A stretch of 8,028 nt of DNA, from NCBI GenBank assembly GCA_013813955.1, contig JACCQW010000031.1:1-8028 (forward strand), written 5' to 3'. Positions 6,298 through 8,028 of the stretch are shown piece after piece. The stretch comes from Solirubrobacterales bacterium. GTDB lineage: Bacteria; Actinomycetota; Thermoleophilia; Solirubrobacterales; Solirubrobacteraceae. Position 1 is the stretch's first letter; each line of letters starts with the position of its first letter. The translations under genes were made by a program, and so were the position numbers. The notes beneath the pieces were generated by a model, which was not told where the DNA came from, did no database searches, and worked only from the letters and a program-made list of their open reading frames with translations.

Positions 6298-7372
6298 CGG
6301 TCTCCTCGTCGTGGCGGTACAGGGGCTTGGTGGCGACGACGGCCCGGCGGACCTTGCCCCGGACGTCGATCTCGAAGCGCTCGCCGGCGACGGCGCGCCC
6401 GGCGGGCAGGTAGGCCATGCCGATGCCGACGTCCAGGCATGGCGACAGGGTCCCACTCGTGACCGCGCCGCCGCCCAGCACCGCGTTGCCCTGACGGGCG
6501 ATTCCGGGGCCGTCGAGCTTGAAGGGCACGAGCTTCTCCGCGGGGCGGGCGTCCCGTGCCGCGCGGACGGCATCGGACCCGATGAAGCCGGTGGCCTCCT
6601 TGCAGCACCATCCCAGGCCGGCCTCGATCGGGCCGCGGTCCTCCGAGAGATCGTTGCCGTAGAGGTGAAAGCAGACCTCCAGGCGCAGCGTGTCGCGGGC
6701 GGCCAGGCCGGCGGGTGTGGCGCCTCGGCGCACGATCTCATCCCACAGCTCGGGCGCATCGGCGGGGTCGATCAGCAGCTCGACGCCGTCCTCGCCGGTG
6801 TAGCCGGTGCCGCAGACGAGGGCGCTGCGGCCCGCGAGCAGGCGACGGCCGGCCTGGAAGCGCTCGGGCAGAGGGCTGTCGGCGATCGCCTGGACGAGCT
6901 CGCGGGCGCTCGGGCCCTGGACGGCCAGCATCGCGTAGTCCTCGTGGGCGTCGATGACCTCCACCTCGAAGCCTGTGGCGTGGCGCTCGAACCAGGCCAG
7001 GTCCCTGGCGTGGTTGGAGGCGTTGGTGACCGTCAGGTAGCGCTCGGGCGCCAGGCGGTAGGTGAAGAGGTCGTCCAGGACCCCGCCGTCCTCGGCGCAG
7101 AGCACGGAGTACTGGGCCTGGCCGATGGCCAGCTGGGAGACGTCGTTGGAGAGCAGCTGCTGCAGGAGATCCAGCGCCCCCGGACCGCGCGTCTCGATCT
7201 CGCCCATGTGTGACACGTCGAAGATCCCCACGGCGGTCCGGACCGCGACGTGCTCGGCACGGATGCCGGCGTATTGCACCGGCATCTGCCAGCCCGCGAA
7301 CGGCACGAGCCTGGCCCCCGCCGCGCGGTGGCGATCGAAAAGCGGCGTGCGCTTGAGCGTGGCGGGCTCCAC
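6290..7372 (-). CDS. gcvT: Aminomethyltransferase, glycine cleavage system T protein
   Basis: GcvT takes the aminomethyl group from GcvH and gives 5,10-methylenetetrahydrofolate plus ammonia. The protein is 360 residues, the usual length. It opens with LKRTPLFDRH (6-15), then VPFAGWQMPVQY (23-34) and GIFDVSHMGEI (49-59). The DGGVLDDL segment (95-102) contains the conserved aspartate at the folate site (D100/D101, matching Asp101 of the E. coli enzyme). Later come VQGPSARELV, GTGYTGEDGVEL, the ARDTLRLEVCFHLYGNDL region and the C-terminal barrel domain. A double cysteine in LGWCCKEATGFIG is uncommon to my knowledge. The start is GTG at 7372; there is no clear Shine-Dalgarno, but TAGCCT lies 8 bases upstream. 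It is the first gene of the gcv cluster and follows ftsZ after 45 bases. Confidence 0.96.
   Translation of the reverse strand: MEPATLKRTPLFDRHRAAGARLVPFAGWQMPVQYAGIRAEHVAVRTAVGIFDVSHMGEIETRGPGALDLLQQLLSNDVSQLAIGQAQYSVLCAEDGGVLDDLFTYRLAPERYLTVTNASNHARDLAWFERHATGFEVEVIDAHEDYAMLAVQGPSARELVQAIADSPLPERFQAGRRLLAGRSALVCGTGYTGEDGVELLIDPADAPELWDEIVRRGATPAGLAARDTLRLEVCFHLYGNDLSEDRGPIEAGLGWCCKEATGFIGSDAVRAARDARPAEKLVPFKLDGPGIARQGNAVLGGGAVTSGTLSPCLDVGIGMAYLPAGRAVAGERFEIDVRGKVRRAVVATKPLYRHDEETDG
6302..6307 (-). promoter_or_regulatory. Strong Shine-Dalgarno for gcvH inside the end of gcvT
   Basis: GAGGAG on the minus strand ends 4 bases before the gcvH ATG at 6297 and lies within the last codons of gcvT. 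It fixes the gcvH start. It is the clearest ribosome site among the complete genes here, where several other genes have a TAnnnT hexamer instead. A strong internal site would raise GcvH output relative to GcvT, which suits a carrier protein that must meet several partners; that last point is inference. Confidence 0.7.
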
Positions 7373-7380
7373 GGGGCCGC

Positions 7381-7386
7381 AGGCTA
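7381..7386 (-). promoter_or_regulatory. Candidate -10 element for the gcvTHPAPB cluster (leaderless type)
   Basis: TAGCCT on the minus strand is followed by 8 bases (GCGGCCCC) and the gcvT GTG. The stretch from hexamer to start codon matches the one before trpS at 14 of 17 positions with the same spacing, and shares TAGCCTGC with the one before scpA. With the first T at -12, the transcript would begin about 2 bases before the GTG. CCGGAC at about -35 (7409-7404) is a weak match to TTGACA. This would give the glycine cleavage genes their own promoter, separate from ftsZ. Confidence 0.42.
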
Positions 7387-7417
7387 GCGGAGCGCCCGCC
7401 GCGGTCCGGCTAGCGGA
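7382..7417. repeat. 10-bp direct repeat in the ftsZ-gcvT gap
   Basis: GGCTAGCGGA occurs at 7382-7391 and again at 7408-7417, a 26-base period, within the only non-coding DNA between ftsZ and gcvT. Read on the minus strand, the copy nearer gcvT contains most of the candidate -10 hexamer. The other copy abuts the ftsZ stop codon and lies around -43 to -34. It may be a regulator-binding pair, a short duplication that spread a promoter, or chance. Confidence 0.5.
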
Positions 7418-8028
7418 TCAGCGGTTGCGCAGAAACGGCGGGATGTCGATCTCGTCGTCGGGGATCTCCAGCGACGAGCGCTGGCGATCGTCGATGCGCG
7501 GGCCGCGGTCGCGCGAGCGAGCCTTGTCGCGCGTCTCCTCGCGCACGGTGCGCGGTCGTGCGCGGCCGTGGTCGAAGCCGGTCGCGATGACGGTCACGCG
7601 GATCTCGTCGCCCTGGCCCTCGTCGATCACGGCACCGAAGATGATGTTCGCGTTGGGGTCGGCGGCCTGCTGGACGATCTCCGCCGCCTCGTTGACCTCG
7701 AAGAGCCCGAGGTCCTTGCCGCCGGTCATGTTGAGCAGGATCCCGGTGGCGCCCTCGACGGACTCCTCGAGCAGCGGGCTGGAGATCGCGGTGCGCGCCG
7801 CCTCGGCCGCGCGGTTCTCCCCGTTGGACGTGCCGATGCCCATCAGCGCGGACCCGGCGTCGGCCATGATCGTGCGCACGTCCGCGAAGTCGAGGTTGAT
7901 CAGGCCGGGGATCGTGATCAGGTCGGTGATGCCCTGGACGCCCTGGCGCAGGACGTTGTCGGCCTCGCGGAAGGCGTCGAGCATCGTGGTGCGGCGCTCG
8001 ACGATCGACAGCAGCTTCTCGTTGGGGA
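7418..8028 (-). CDS. ftsZ: Cell division protein FtsZ, C-terminal part; 5' end beyond window edge
   Basis: FtsZ is the tubulin-like GTPase that forms the division ring. About 202 codons are visible; the N-terminal GTP-binding half, including the GGGTG(T/S)G signature, lies outside. The frame enters at [19 protein letters not shown] and continues through [20 protein letters not shown]. The T7 loop NLDFADVR follows; it supplies the aspartates that complete the GTPase site of the next subunit. Then come [19 protein letters not shown] and the C-terminal subdomain ([21 protein letters not shown]). After this is a short, highly charged linker of about 40 residues and the conserved tail [10 protein letters not shown], which docks partners such as FtsA or SepF. 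The internal ATG at 7984 is not the start, since family sequence continues upstream of it. The stop TGA is 45 bases before gcvT. Confidence 0.97.
   Translation of the reverse strand, partial: PNEKLLSIVERRTTMLDAFREADNVLRQGVQGITDLITIPGLINLDFADVRTIMADAGSALMGIGTSNGENRAAEAARTAISSPLLEESVEGATGILLNMTGGKDLGLFEVNEAAEIVQQAADPNANIIFGAVIDEGQGDEIRVTVIATGFDHGRARPRTVREETRDKARSRDRGPRIDDRQRSSLEIPDDEIDIPPFLRNR

Noticed and set aside
6311..7213. Plus-strand open frame (300 codons) opposite gcvT
   Set aside because: Shadow frame with no recognisable domain; the opposite strand is GcvT.
7373..7417. Glycine riboswitch ahead of the glycine cleavage genes
   Set aside because: The gap from ftsZ to gcvT is only 45 bases, far too short for the aptamer, and no riboswitch-like core was seen.
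1..8028. Mobile element, CRISPR array, defence system, tRNA or rRNA
   Set aside because: No transposase, integrase, repeat-spacer pattern or RNA gene was recognised; coding genes fill nearly the whole window and all belong to housekeeping or common small families.

Overview
This is a very GC-rich (well above 70% by eye), densely packed bacterial window holding ordinary housekeeping genes. The proteins suggest a high-GC actinobacterium, most likely of the Thermoleophilia/Solirubrobacterales type. The basis is codon use, FtsZ with a short linker and an IPPFLRNR tail, a P-protein split into two subunits (most familiar actinobacteria use a single-chain GcvP), and a DUF1360 protein of the kind common in Actinobacteria. 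The taxonomic call is inference.

Layout, right to left on the minus strand: the C-terminal half of ftsZ enters at the right edge. After a 45-base gap comes a complete glycine cleavage cluster, gcvT-gcvH-gcvPA-gcvPB, whose members overlap by 8, 4 and 4 bases and so are almost certainly translationally coupled. It ends 14 bases from a convergent plus-strand pair, a DUF1360 membrane protein and a small antibiotic-biosynthesis-monooxygenase (ABM)-fold protein. Divergent from that pair, only 24 bases away, is trpS, followed by scpA and scpB on the minus strand; scpB runs off the left edge.

How the genes work together: GcvPA/GcvPB decarboxylate glycine, GcvH carries the aminomethyl group on a lipoyl-lysine, and GcvT passes the one-carbon unit to tetrahydrofolate. 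The L-protein (lipoamide dehydrogenase) is not in this window. TrpS charges tRNA-Trp. ScpA and ScpB form the condensin complex with SMC for chromosome segregation. FtsZ forms the division ring.

No mobile element, CRISPR array, tRNA, rRNA, defence system or evidence of a new multi-gene system was found. The most interesting signal is regulatory. Genes that are not coupled by stop/start overlap (trpS, gcvT, scpA and, less exactly, the ABM gene) each have a TAnnnT hexamer 7 to 9 bases before the start codon and little or no Shine-Dalgarno sequence. The trpS and gcvT copies are nearly identical over 17 bases. This looks like a -10 element driving leaderless or near-leaderless mRNAs. Coupled genes lack it. 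It also settles the scpA start and suggests a back-to-back promoter between trpS and the DUF1360 gene. A 13-bp perfect inverted repeat before the ABM gene and a 10-bp direct repeat before gcvT are further regulatory candidates.
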